Below are positions 1 through 6,566 of a stretch of DNA of 13,147 nucleotides, in pieces. The notes beneath the pieces were generated by a model. That model was not told where the DNA came from. It did no database searches and saw nothing but the letters and a program-made list of their open reading frames with translations. The stretch comes from Sphingobium sp. GTDB taxonomy: Bacteria > Pseudomonadota > Alphaproteobacteria > Sphingomonadales > Sphingomonadaceae. The stretch lies in assembly GCA_030148625.1 (NCBI GenBank), contig JASBTC010000027.1:1-13147 (forward strand), read 5' to 3'. The position numbers and the translations under genes are program-made. Every line of letters begins with the position of its first letter. The first letter of the stretch is position 1.

Positions 1-161
1 GCCTTGAGCAGCGGCTGGACCAGAAAGGCGAAGATCGGCTCGGCCAGATACAGGCAGACCGCAAAAGCGACACCCAGCGCCGCAACGCTCCACAGCAGAC
101 GGCGGCGCAGTTCGATCAGGTGATCGAGCAGCGGCATGCGGCTCTCGTCGATCTCCTTCAT
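1..161 (-). CDS. tatC: Twin-arginine translocase subunit TatC (5' part only)
   Basis: TatC is the polytopic inner-membrane receptor of the Tat pathway; with TatB it recognises twin-arginine signal peptides. Only the first 53 codons are here; the gene runs off the left edge. I translated it directly: a short acidic N-terminus, then LLDHLIELRRRLLW (residues 11-24), the family's conserved amphipathic start, then the first membrane segment (about 24-41). Glu17 in HLIELR corresponds to the E. coli TatC glutamate that contacts the signal peptide. The ATG at 161-159 overlaps the tatB stop in an ATGA (158-161), so the two are probably translationally coupled. Met9 (start at 137) is a possible alternative start. 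Identity is very likely; completeness cannot be judged. Confidence 0.93.
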   Translation of the reverse strand, partial: MKEIDESRMPLLDHLIELRRRLLWSVAALGVAFAVCLYLAEPIFAFLVQPLLK

Positions 162-646
162 GGCTTGGAATCCGCAGGCGTGCCGCCCAGGCCGAGATCG
201 AGCTGTCCGTTGGATTTCGGCGCTTCTGTCTGCTGGGGGGGCGTAGCCGATTCCACCGGCGGCGGCGCAGGCTCGTTTGGCGGCCCGATGGATGTTGTCG
301 GCGGGATCGGTGCAGGCATGTCTGTCGCTGGTGTGTCGGAATCGGGCACTGCTTCGGCCTCTGCCGGCGCGGCAACGGGGGATTCAGGCTGGGTTTCGGG
401 TGAAGGCTCGGGCGGATGCTCGCGCATGATGCGCTCATTCTCCGCCGCCCATTTCTTTTCCATCTCGTCCAGCTCGGCCTCGCGGACCATCGCGTCGAAG
501 CCGGAGCGGAACTGGCGCGCCATCCCCCGCGCCCGGCCGACCCAATGGCCGACCACGCGCATCGCCTTGGGCAGGTCCTTGGGTCCGATCACCACCAGCG
601 CGACGAGCGCGCAGAGCAGCAATTCGGTTGGGGCGATATCGAACAT
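158..646 (-). CDS. tatB: Sec-independent protein translocase TatB
   Basis: TatB is the single-span membrane partner of TatC in the Tat substrate-receptor complex. The 162-residue protein begins MFDIAPTELLLCALVALVVI, giving a membrane helix at about 5-21, then the GPKDLP hinge (21-26) typical of TatB and an amphipathic helix with charged residues up to about 75. The rest is a Pro/Ala/Glu-rich tail, presumably disordered, as is common in alphaproteobacterial TatB. A possible ribosome-binding sequence AGAAAG lies just upstream of the ATG. The 3' end overlaps tatC by 4 bp. Unusually for a tat operon, 205 bp with repeat-like sequence separate it from tatA. Confidence 0.95.
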   Translation of the reverse strand: MFDIAPTELLLCALVALVVIGPKDLPKAMRVVGHWVGRARGMARQFRSGFDAMVREAELDEMEKKWAAENERIMREHPPEPSPETQPESPVAAPAEAEAVPDSDTPATDMPAPIPPTTSIGPPNEPAPPPVESATPPQQTEAPKSNGQLDLGLGGTPADSKP

Positions 647-660
647 GGCGACTTTCTAAA

Positions 661-706
661 GCATCGCGCGGAAAAGTGGGAACCGGTTTTCCGCGCCAAG
701 CGATGC
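661..706. repeat. Alphaproteobacterial intergenic palindrome (GAAAAGTGGGAACCGGTTTTC type)
   Basis: A near-perfect inverted repeat lies between tatA and tatB. Outer arms GCATCGC (661-667) and GCGATGC (700-706) pair perfectly, and inner arms GCGGAAAA (668-675) and TTTTCCGC (687-694) pair perfectly around an 11-base loop; only GCCAA on the right side is unpaired. From memory, the core GAAAAGTGGGAACCGGTTTTC recurs between genes in many Sphingomonas and rhizobial genomes as a dispersed, REP-like element; only one copy occurs in this window. As RNA it would fold into a long stem immediately before the tatB ribosome-binding site. Confidence 0.72.
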
Positions 707-718
707 GATCACAAAAAC

Positions 719-762
719 CTGCAGCTAGGCGTGCGATTCACATCTCGCGCGGCTTGCTGCAG
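719..762. repeat. Inverted repeat CTGCAGC...GCTGCAG
   Basis: Seven-base arms at 719-725 and 756-762 pair perfectly around a 30-base loop, in the tatA-tatB gap just beyond the larger palindrome. It could be an extension of the same mosaic repeat or chance; no T-run follows, so it is not a convincing terminator. Confidence 0.3.
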
Positions 763-778
763 AGCCGGATCGGTTGAG
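761..778 (+). repeat. Dispersed 18-bp motif AGAGCCKGATCGGTTGAG, copy 1
   Basis: This 18-mer recurs with one difference (G versus T at position 7) at 12325-12342, in the same orientation. Both copies are intergenic: here between tatA and tatB, there between ftsZ and the TPR/SPOR gene. 17 of 18 matches between two gaps 11.5 kb apart suggests a short repeat family, though its function is unknown. Confidence 0.45.
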
Positions 779-851
779 GTGGAAGCGCGACCGCACCCCA
801 CCTCACAGCGCGGTCAGGCTCTTAAGTGATCTTCAGCATCAACGGCCCGGC

Positions 852-1085
852 TCAGGGCCGATCCTCGCTCACCGGGCGCGCATCACGCTCAGGCGCGGCA
901 TCAACGACGCGCGGCGTATCGATCCGCGACTGCGGCTTGGCTTCATCATCCTCCGCCATGCCCTTGCGGAAACTCTTGATGCCCTTGGCGACGTCGCCCA
1001 TCAGGCTGGAAACGCGGCCGCTGCCGAACAGCAGGACGACCACAAGAAGCAACACGATCCAATGGATCGGGGACCCGAAACCCAT
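852..1085 (-). CDS. tatA: Sec-independent protein translocase TatA
   Basis: TatA forms the oligomeric pore component of the Tat system, recruited to TatBC when a folded substrate is bound. The 77-residue protein starts [20 protein letters not shown], a single membrane helix at about 8-20, then the conserved Phe20-Gly21 hinge and an amphipathic helix [17 protein letters not shown] (27-43) with the family's Gly and Lys pattern, and a short polar tail. The start is well supported: GAGGAG lies 7 bases upstream of the ATG (1093-1098 on the plus strand). It begins 27 bp after the scpB stop, so it probably belongs to the same transcript as argS to scpB, possibly with its own promoter. Confidence 0.95.
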   Translation of the reverse strand: MGFGSPIHWIVLLLVVVLLFGSGRVSSLMGDVAKGIKSFRKGMAEDDEAKPQSRIDTPRVVDAAPERDARPVSEDRP

Positions 1086-1112
1086 GACAAATCTCCTCGA
1101 TTCCGGCCCCCT

Positions 1113-1706
1113 TTACTCGCTCTCGTCGGTGCTTTCCAGCGCGCCTTGGGAAAGATCGAATTCAGCCATCGCCAGATCGATCGGATCGAGCAGTCCCGCC
1201 GCACGCAGATCGTCGATCCCGGGGAGGTCCCGGCGACTTTCGAGCCCGAAATGCGTGAGAAAGTCGGGGGTGGTCGCATAGATTAGCGGCCGCCCCGGCA
1301 CTTCACGACGGCCGGCGGGGCGCACCCAACCTGCCTCCATCAATACGTCCAGCGTGCCCTTCGAGATCTGCACGCCGCGGATCGCCTCGATCTCCGCCCG
1401 GCTGACCGGCTCGTGATAGGCGATGATCGCCAGCGTCTCGATGCCGGCACGACTCAGCTTGCGCGGCTCTTCGCGTTCCCTTCGCAGGATATGGGCAAGA
1501 TCGGGCGCGGTCTGGAAATGCCAGCGTCCGCCGCGCTCGACCAGTTCGATGCCGCGCCCGGCATAATCCTGGCGCAACGTCTCGAGCACCTGTTTGAGAT
1601 CGGCGACATCGCCGACATGCGCGCGCAGTTCCGGGATGCCGAGCGGTTGATCCGCGGCGAACAGCGCGGCTTCGACCGCGCGCGCCAGATCGTCTGGCGG
1701 ATTCAT
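1113..1706 (-). CDS. scpB: SMC-Scp complex subunit ScpB
   Basis: ScpB dimerises on ScpA, which bridges the SMC heads, to form the bacterial condensin that organises and segregates the chromosome. The 197-residue product has two winged-helix regions. The N-terminal one covers about 8-77. The second contains the family signature LSRAGIETLAIIAYHEPVSR (84-103), continuing to IRGV (109-112), and the wing GRPLIYATTPDFLTHFGL (138-155). Length is normal for the family. The ATG overlaps the scpA stop in an ATGA (1703-1706), and with only a weak GGGCG-like sequence upstream, translation is probably coupled to scpA. The C-terminal tail (about 175-197) is acidic and variable. Confidence 0.95.
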   Translation of the reverse strand: MNPPDDLARAVEAALFAADQPLGIPELRAHVGDVADLKQVLETLRQDYAGRGIELVERGGRWHFQTAPDLAHILRREREEPRKLSRAGIETLAIIAYHEPVSRAEIEAIRGVQISKGTLDVLMEAGWVRPAGRREVPGRPLIYATTPDFLTHFGLESRRDLPGIDDLRAAGLLDPIDLAMAEFDLSQGALESTDESE

Positions 1707-2467
1707 GATGGCGCCCGCAGATAGAGCGGCGCGAACGGTGCGGCCTGCTGCATCTCGACACGCCCCTGCCGCGCCAGTTCGAGTGCCGCGACGAAGCTCG
1801 AGGCAAGTGCCGAGCGCTGCATGCCGCCATCGAGTCCGTCGGGCAGGAAGCGGCCGATCTCGGTCCAGTCGATCGTCTCGCCGATCAGCCGTTCGACGCG
1901 CTGCAACGCTTCATCGAGCGTCATCACCGCGCGGCGCGCGACATGGTGATAGACGGGCGCCGTGCGCGCCTTCACCGCACCATAGGCGGAAATCAGTTCG
2001 TAAAGCTCGGCTTGCCACAGGCTCTTGCGGATCGCGCGCAACCCCTCCGGCGCGCCGCGCGGAAAGACGTCACGGCCCAGCCGGTCGCGGCCCACCAGCC
2101 GGGCGCCGGCGTCACGCATCGCGTGGAGCCGCTGGAGACGAAGCTGGAGCCGCAACGCCAGTTCCTCGGGCGACGGATCGGCCTCCACATCGCGCGGCAG
2201 CAACAGGCAGGATTTGAGATAGGCGAGCCACGCCGCCATCACGAGATAATCGGCGGCGATCTCCAGCTTGAGCGCCTTCGCCTCGCTCAGGAACGTCAGG
2301 TATTGCTCGACGAGCGCAAGGATCGAGATTTCGCGCAGGTCGACCTTCTGGACGCGCGCGAGCGACAGCAGCAGATCGAGCGGCCCCTCCCAGCTGTCCA
2401 GCGTCAGGGTGAGCGTGTCGGCGCTCGCATGCGGCGCCTCTTCGAAAAGATCCTCGTACGGATTCAT
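1703..2467 (-). CDS. scpA: Segregation and condensation protein ScpA
   Basis: ScpA is the kleisin of the SMC-ScpAB condensin. From the ATG at 2467 it has 254 residues. The family's N-terminal block is clear: WEGPLDLLLSLARVQKVDLR (26-45), then ISILALVEQYL and a helical region ending in WLAYLKSCLLLP (80-91), which binds the SMC neck. A variable middle follows (about 95-180), and a C-terminal winged helix (about 182-252) that contacts the SMC cap. The start is uncertain: an in-frame TTG at 2497 would add 10 residues and, unlike the ATG, has a strong GGGGGAG six bases upstream. I chose the ATG because the extra residues look non-conserved. It overlaps scpB by 4 bp. Confidence 0.93.
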   Translation of the reverse strand: MNPYEDLFEEAPHASADTLTLTLDSWEGPLDLLLSLARVQKVDLREISILALVEQYLTFLSEAKALKLEIAADYLVMAAWLAYLKSCLLLPRDVEADPSPEELALRLQLRLQRLHAMRDAGARLVGRDRLGRDVFPRGAPEGLRAIRKSLWQAELYELISAYGAVKARTAPVYHHVARRAVMTLDEALQRVERLIGETIDWTEIGRFLPDGLDGGMQRSALASSFVAALELARQGRVEMQQAAPFAPLYLRAPS

Positions 2468-2503
2468 CGCCGGAGAGTAACCGCGAGAGTCCGGCAAAGT
2501 CGA

Positions 2504-2510
2504 CTCCCCC
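2504..2510 (-). promoter_or_regulatory. Strong ribosome-binding sequence GGGGGAG before scpA
   Basis: GGGGGAG on the minus strand lies six bases before an in-frame TTG (2497-2495) and 36 bases before the scpA ATG. The ATG itself has no purine-rich sequence at normal spacing. The site therefore favours a TTG start for ScpA, but its G-run also sits next to a GC-rich hairpin, so it could be fortuitous. Confidence 0.35.
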
Positions 2511-2525
2511 GCCCGCCGACGGGCG
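2510..2525. repeat. Small GC hairpin between nagZ and scpA
   Basis: Arms CGCCCG (2510-2515) and CGGGCG (2520-2525) pair perfectly around a 4-base loop, in the 63-bp gap between the scpA ATG and the nagZ stop. As minus-strand RNA no U-run follows, so it is more likely an mRNA-processing or translation-modulating hairpin, or chance, than a terminator. Confidence 0.35.
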
Positions 2526-2530
2526 AGGAT

Positions 2531-3541
2531 TCACGCATAGGCCAGCAATGCGTCCCGTTTCTCGACCAGGGTCGCGAAATCGCCCATGGGCGCGTCGCCC
2601 GCGATTGTCGCCATTGCACGTTCGAGCCGCGCAAGCGACGCCGCCGGCATATCGTCGAGCGCCTCGACGATCGCGGCCATCTCGTCGAACCGCCCCCAGC
2701 AGTCGAGCGCCGCGTCGCACCCGGCCGCCACCACTGCCGCCGCTTTCTCGGACGCGCTGCCCTTCAGCGCCTTCATGTCGATATCGTCGGACATCAGGAA
2801 ACCGTCGAAGCCGATCCGCCCGCGGATGATCTCGCTGATGACATGGGGCGACATCGACGCGGGCTGCTCCGCATCCCAGGCGGTATAGACGACATGGGCG
2901 GTCATCCCCATCGGCGCCGATTTCAGCGACACGAACGGCGCCAGATCGGTCTCCAACGCTTCCGCCTCGGCATCGACCACGGGCAATTCGAGATGGCTGT
3001 CCACCACGGCGCGACCATGGCCCGGCATATGCTTGACCACGCCGACACAACCACCGCGCCGCAATCCATCGAGCACCGCGCGGCCGAGTGCCGCCACCCG
3101 CATCGGATCGCTGCCGAACGCCCGGTCGCCGATGATGTCGTGTGCGCCCGGCTGGCGGACATCGAGCAGCGGCAGGCAATCGACGGTGATCCCCGATTCA
3201 CGCAGCACGATCGCCAGCGCCTCGGCATTGGCGCGCGCCGCCTCGATCGCCGATGCGGGCGCAACATCATAGAGCGCACCGAACGGCGCGCCGGCGGCCG
3301 GGAATGCGGGCCAGACCGGCGGCTGCATCCGCGCAACACGCCCACCCTCCTGGTCGATCAGGATCGGCAGCGCCGCGCGTCCGTCGAGCGTGCGCAGATC
3401 GTCGGTCAGCCGGCGGAGCTGATCGCGGTCGGCGATATTGCGCTTGAACAGGATATAGCCGGCGGGCCGGGCAGCGGCGAACAGCGCGCGCTCGTCCGCG
3501 CTCAGCGTCTCGCCGGCAAGACCGAAGATGACCGGCTTCAT
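2531..3541 (-). CDS. nagZ: Beta-N-acetylhexosaminidase NagZ (GH3)
   Basis: NagZ is a cytoplasmic glycoside hydrolase family 3 enzyme that removes N-acetylglucosamine from anhydromuropeptides during peptidoglycan recycling. The 336-residue single-domain form is normal for Gram-negatives. Visible motifs: DQEGGRV (63-69), the signature KHMPGHG (170-176), the flexible-loop Asp-Ser-His (181-183) whose Asp-His pair acts as acid/base, and MSDDIDM (250-256), where Asp252 is the likely nucleophile. No signal peptide is visible, consistent with a cytosolic enzyme. The ATG at 3541 starts 8 bp after the upstream SPOR gene's stop. A much longer frame-open extension upstream overlaps that gene and was discarded. 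Products of this step can feed AmpR-type beta-lactamase regulation in other bacteria; no ampC or ampR is seen here. Confidence 0.96.
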   Translation of the reverse strand: MKPVIFGLAGETLSADERALFAAARPAGYILFKRNIADRDQLRRLTDDLRTLDGRAALPILIDQEGGRVARMQPPVWPAFPAAGAPFGALYDVAPASAIEAARANAEALAIVLRESGITVDCLPLLDVRQPGAHDIIGDRAFGSDPMRVAALGRAVLDGLRRGGCVGVVKHMPGHGRAVVDSHLELPVVDAEAEALETDLAPFVSLKSAPMGMTAHVVYTAWDAEQPASMSPHVISEIIRGRIGFDGFLMSDDIDMKALKGSASEKAAAVVAAGCDAALDCWGRFDEMAAIVEALDDMPAASLARLERAMATIAGDAPMGDFATLVEKRDALLAYA

Positions 3542-3549
3542 CGATTCGC

Positions 3550-4296
3550 TCAGTTCGTCGCGATGATGCAGTTCTCGCCGGCGACCTTGAGCTTGCCGCA
3601 CAGCGAAGAAGCCTGGCCGGCAGAGCCGGCATCGACGCGCAGGCGATAGAAAGTGTTGTCCCCCACCTTCACCGGCGTGATCGTCTTCGCGAGCGGCGCC
3701 AGAAAGGCGAAACGCTTGCTCATGGCCGTCCAGCTCTGATTGGCGATCGCCTCGCTGCCATATGCGCCGAGCTGGATCGTCGACCCGGCGGGGCCCGCCA
3801 CGGGCTTCGGCGCAGGCGCGGGCTTTGCCGCGGGCGCCGGCATCTTGCCGCCGTTCGCCACCTTGACGGTCGCTGCGGGACCGCCCGCCACGGGGCGCTC
3901 GACCGCAGGCTTGGCGGGCGCACGACCGCCAGCCACCGGTGCCTCGGGGACCGCGCTGGTGTCGATCTTGCCCGTCGCTTCGGCGCCTTCGCTGGTCGCG
4001 AAGGACGAATCGCCTTCGCCTTCCACCTTCATTCCGCCCGGCTGGTCCGGCTTCACCTTGTAATCGCCTTCGGCGGCGGCGATCAGCGTGCCGTCGCCAT
4101 CGGGCTGGGCGTTGCGATCCTTGATCCACCAGACGCCCGCAATGACGACGCCGAGCGCGACGAGCGCACCGATCACACCACCCGCCAGCTTCGCCGGGGA
4201 AATGCCTTCATCCTCGTCGGCATCCTCGACGGCTTCGAGCCAGGGCAGGCGATCCTCCTCGGAAAGCTGCAAGCCTTCGCGGTCGGTGTCGGTCAT
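3550..4296 (-). CDS. SPOR domain-containing single-span membrane protein
   Basis: This is a 248-residue bitopic protein. An acidic cytoplasmic N-terminus (1-34) is followed by one membrane helix (about 37-58), a long Pro/Ala/Gly-rich periplasmic linker (about 62-170), and a C-terminal SPOR domain (about 172-246) beginning STIQLGAYGS and containing YRLRV (217-221). SPOR domains bind glycan strands lacking stem peptides and localise to the septum. Two cysteines (233, 243) in the domain could form a periplasmic disulphide; I infer this from position only. The ATG at 4296 shares one base with the argS stop (TGATG), with GAGGAG 8 bases upstream; a GTG one codon earlier (4299) is the alternative. 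The gene lies between argS and nagZ. It is the FtsN/DedD-like type in layout, but orthology to FtsN is not shown. Confidence 0.9.
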   Translation of the reverse strand: MTDTDREGLQLSEEDRLPWLEAVEDADEDEGISPAKLAGGVIGALVALGVVIAGVWWIKDRNAQPDGDGTLIAAAEGDYKVKPDQPGGMKVEGEGDSSFATSEGAEATGKIDTSAVPEAPVAGGRAPAKPAVERPVAGGPAATVKVANGGKMPAPAAKPAPAPKPVAGPAGSTIQLGAYGSEAIANQSWTAMSKRFAFLAPLAKTITPVKVGDNTFYRLRVDAGSAGQASSLCGKLKVAGENCIIATN

Positions 4297-6023
4297 CACT
4301 GCATCTCCTCGACGGCCTTAACGCCCATGATGGCGAGACCATTGCGGACAATCTGCCCGATCGCATTGGCTAAGAAAAGCCTCGCAGATGTGGTTTCCGG
4401 ATCGTCCACCAACAGGAAGCGCCGATCCGGCCGATCATTGCCCATATTCCAGAGCGCATGGAAAGATGCAGCCAGATCAAAGAGATAGAATGCGATCCGA
4501 TGCGGTTCGCGGGCCAGCGCCGCGGCCTCGACGATGCGCGGGAACTGCGCCGCGAGCTTCATCACAGTCAGCTCGTCCGTATCAAGGCGGGACAGGTCGG
4601 CGACGCCGATCGCGATGCCGGCCTCCTCGGCCTTGCGATTCACCGAACGAATCCGGGCATGGGCATATTGGACGTAGAAGACCGGATTGTCCTTCGACGC
4701 CTCGACCACCTTGGCGAAATCGAAGTCCATCTGCGCATCGGCCTTGCGGGTGAGCATGGTGAAGCGGACCACATCCTTGCCCACTTCGCCGACCATATCG
4801 GCGAGCGTCACGAAATTGCCCGAGCGCTTGGACATCTTCACCGGTTCGCCCGCGCGCAACAGCCGCACCATCTGGACCAGCTTGACGTCGAACCGCGTCT
4901 TGCCTTCGGTCAGCGCCGCGACGGCGGCCTGGATGCGCTTCACCGTGCCGGCATGGTCGGCGCCCCAGATGTCGATGAGCTGATCGGCCGTTTGCGCCTT
5001 CTGGAAATGATAGGCGAGATCGGCCCCGAAATAGGTCCATTGCCCGTTCGATTTCTTGATCGGCCGATCCTGATCGTCGCCGAAGCGCGTCGAGCGGAAC
5101 AGCGGCAGTTCGACTGGTTCCCAATCCTCGGGTGTTTCGCCCTTGGGTGCCTCGAGCACGCCGTCATAAACCAGGTCGCGTGCGCGCAACCATGCCTCGG
5201 CCGCCTCGGGCTTGCCCGCCGCCTGGAGTGCTGCCTCCGACGAGAACAGGTCGTGGTGAATGCCGAGCAGCGCGAGGTCGGCGCGGATCATCTCCAGCAT
5301 CGCATCGACGGCGCGCTCGCGGAACAGCGCCAGCCACTCGCTTTCGGGTGCATCTGCATAGGTCGGGCCGAATTCCTGCGCGAGCCGCTCACCGACGGGA
5401 ATCAGATAGTCGCCCGGATAGAGCCCCTCGGGGATCTCGCCGATCTCGATGCCCAGCACTTCGCAGTAACGCAGATGCGCCGAGCGGGCGAGCACGTCCA
5501 CCTGCCCGCCGGCATCGTTGACATAATATTCGCGGATCACCTGGTAGCCGGCATATTGCAGCAGCGTCGCCAGCGCATCGCCGACGACGGCGCCGCGGCA
5601 ATGGCCCATATGCATGGGACCGGTGGGATTGGCCGAGACATATTCGACATTGACGGTGACGCCAGCGCCCATCGTGGAACGACCATAATCGTCGCCGGCC
5701 GCCGCGATCGCCTGAAGCTCGTCGCGCCACACGGCATCGTGCAGGCGCAGATTGATGAAACCCGGTCCGGCGATCTCCGCCGATGCCACTTCGTCGATCG
5801 CACCCAGCCCCGCCGCGATCTTCTCCGCCAGCGCGCGCGGATTCGTCCCTGCCGGCTTGGCAAGCACCATCGCGGCGTTGGTCGCCAGATCGCCATGGGA
5901 GGGATCGCGCGGCGGCTCGACCGTCACGGCGCGTCGCTCCAGCCCCTGCGGAAGATCCCCGGCGGCAGTGAGCGTGTCGAGCACCGCATCGATATGCGCG
6001 GCGAAACGGGCGTAAAGTGTCAC
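4296..6023 (-). CDS. argS: Arginine--tRNA ligase
   Basis: ArgS is the class I aminoacyl-tRNA synthetase that charges tRNA-Arg with arginine in the cytoplasm, in a reaction that needs bound tRNA for activation. The 575-residue length is typical. An N-terminal Add-1 tRNA-recognition domain (about 1-95) is followed by the catalytic core with [12 protein letters not shown] (130-141), where HMGH is the HIGH motif, and KMSKRSG (396-402), the KMSKS equivalent. The helical anticodon-binding domain runs from about 445 to the end. The start is a GTG at 6023, with AAAGG 7 bases upstream (6031-6035); no closer in-frame ATG keeps the Add-1 domain intact. It appears to be the first gene of an operon continuing through the SPOR gene, nagZ and scpAB, with its stop overlapping the next start. 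Confidence 0.97.
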   Translation of the reverse strand: MTLYARFAAHIDAVLDTLTAAGDLPQGLERRAVTVEPPRDPSHGDLATNAAMVLAKPAGTNPRALAEKIAAGLGAIDEVASAEIAGPGFINLRLHDAVWRDELQAIAAAGDDYGRSTMGAGVTVNVEYVSANPTGPMHMGHCRGAVVGDALATLLQYAGYQVIREYYVNDAGGQVDVLARSAHLRYCEVLGIEIGEIPEGLYPGDYLIPVGERLAQEFGPTYADAPESEWLALFRERAVDAMLEMIRADLALLGIHHDLFSSEAALQAAGKPEAAEAWLRARDLVYDGVLEAPKGETPEDWEPVELPLFRSTRFGDDQDRPIKKSNGQWTYFGADLAYHFQKAQTADQLIDIWGADHAGTVKRIQAAVAALTEGKTRFDVKLVQMVRLLRAGEPVKMSKRSGNFVTLADMVGEVGKDVVRFTMLTRKADAQMDFDFAKVVEASKDNPVFYVQYAHARIRSVNRKAEEAGIAIGVADLSRLDTDELTVMKLAAQFPRIVEAAALAREPHRIAFYLFDLAASFHALWNMGNDRPDRRFLLVDDPETTSARLFLANAIGQIVRNGLAIMGVKAVEEMQ

Positions 6024-6026
6024 AGA

Positions 6027-6164
6027 TCAACCTTTGGTTGCGGCAAGCGTGCGCCCATAGCGGAGTTCACCGTCGGGCGTCCATCCTTGCGCCCGATCGA
6101 CGCGGCGCAGACATGCGTGGAACGCAATCGCCCAGGCGTCATTTGCGATCGGGAATCGCGCCAT
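6027..6164 (-). CDS. Candidate small ORF (45 aa) directly upstream of argS
   Basis: An ATG-initiated frame of 45 codons fills most of the gap upstream of argS and stops 3 bp before the argS GTG. It begins MARFPIANDAWAIAFHACLR, contains two tryptophans and six arginines, and overlaps no other gene. I do not recognise it. Against it: third-position GC looks lower than in neighbouring genes and the ATG has no well-spaced ribosome-binding site (AGGG is too close). It could be a coupled leader peptide, the remnant of a larger gene, or a chance frame. Confidence 0.27.
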   Translation of the reverse strand: MARFPIANDAWAIAFHACLRRVDRAQGWTPDGELRYGRTLAATKG

Positions 6165-6230
6165 TGCCCTGCATGATCCGCCACAGAACAGAACGGGGTG
6201 CTGATCGGCCTTCAACATGGAGGACGACAA

Positions 6231-6524
6231 ATGACGAAGTTCGTGACCGCTGCCATCGCCGCATTCGCCCTTGCCGTGCCTGCTGTCGCGCTGGCCCAGC
6301 CCGAACAGACGCGCTTCGAACATGACGGCTTTACCTATGTGTTCACCGCGCGCGACGCGGGCAAGGCCAAGATCATCGCGGGCAAGCGCTATCCCGGCGC
6401 CGACTCGTTCCGCCTCATCGTCAGCAATGGCCGCGTCCGCGGCACCAGCGCAGGCAAGACCGTCGAGTTCCGCCTGAGCGACGTCGAGAGCATCGATCGC
6501 GGCGAAGCGCTAGCCTCACGCTGA
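6231..6524 (+). CDS. Small predicted secreted protein of unknown function
   Basis: This is the only convincing plus-strand gene. The 97-residue product has a clear Sec-type signal peptide: Lys3, a hydrophobic stretch FVTAAIAAFALAVPAVALA, and likely cleavage after Ala22 before QPEQTRF. The mature part of about 75 residues is small, basic and apparently beta-rich (HDGFTYVFTARD, then SFRLIVSNGRVRGTS), without cysteines, so a compact periplasmic beta domain is plausible. The ATG at 6231 is set by GGAGG at 6219-6223, 7 bases upstream; an in-frame GTG at 6198 was rejected. It is divergent from argS and convergent with the DUF1501 gene, 42 bp from it. I recall similar short secreted proteins in sphingomonads but none with a known function. 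Confidence 0.85.
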   Translation: MTKFVTAAIAAFALAVPAVALAQPEQTRFEHDGFTYVFTARDAGKAKIIAGKRYPGADSFRLIVSNGRVRGTSAGKTVEFRLSDVESIDRGEALASR

Positions 6525-6566
6525 CCCGAAGGCGCAAGGCGGATTGGTTCGGATGGGCGGTGCCGG

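Noticed and set aside
776..804. GAGGTGG...CCACCTC stem as a terminator after tatA
   Set aside because: Seven-base arms with a 15-base loop and no T-run; an overlapping alternative pairing (789-794 with 810-815) makes it ambiguous.
2487..2506. Two GANTC (CcrM methylation) sites upstream of scpA
   Set aside because: GAGTC and GACTC lie 10 bases apart, but GANTC also occurs elsewhere in the window and there is no promoter to tie it to GcrA/CcrM control.
1943..3649. Plus-strand open frame of 568 codons
   Set aside because: Antisense to scpA and nagZ, Arg/His-rich, no family features.
3542..4129. N-terminal extension of NagZ
   Set aside because: The frame stays open but overlaps the SPOR gene, is low-complexity Arg/Gly-rich, and the 336-residue form from 3541 matches the normal family length.
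4458..6176. Plus-strand open frame of 572 codons
   Set aside because: Antisense over argS, which has clear HMGH and KMSKR motifs; the plus-strand translation has no recognisable domain.
6526..6552. CCGAA...TTCGG hairpin between the convergent genes
   Set aside because: Only 5-bp arms, 17-base loop and no T-run on either side; too weak to call a bidirectional terminator.
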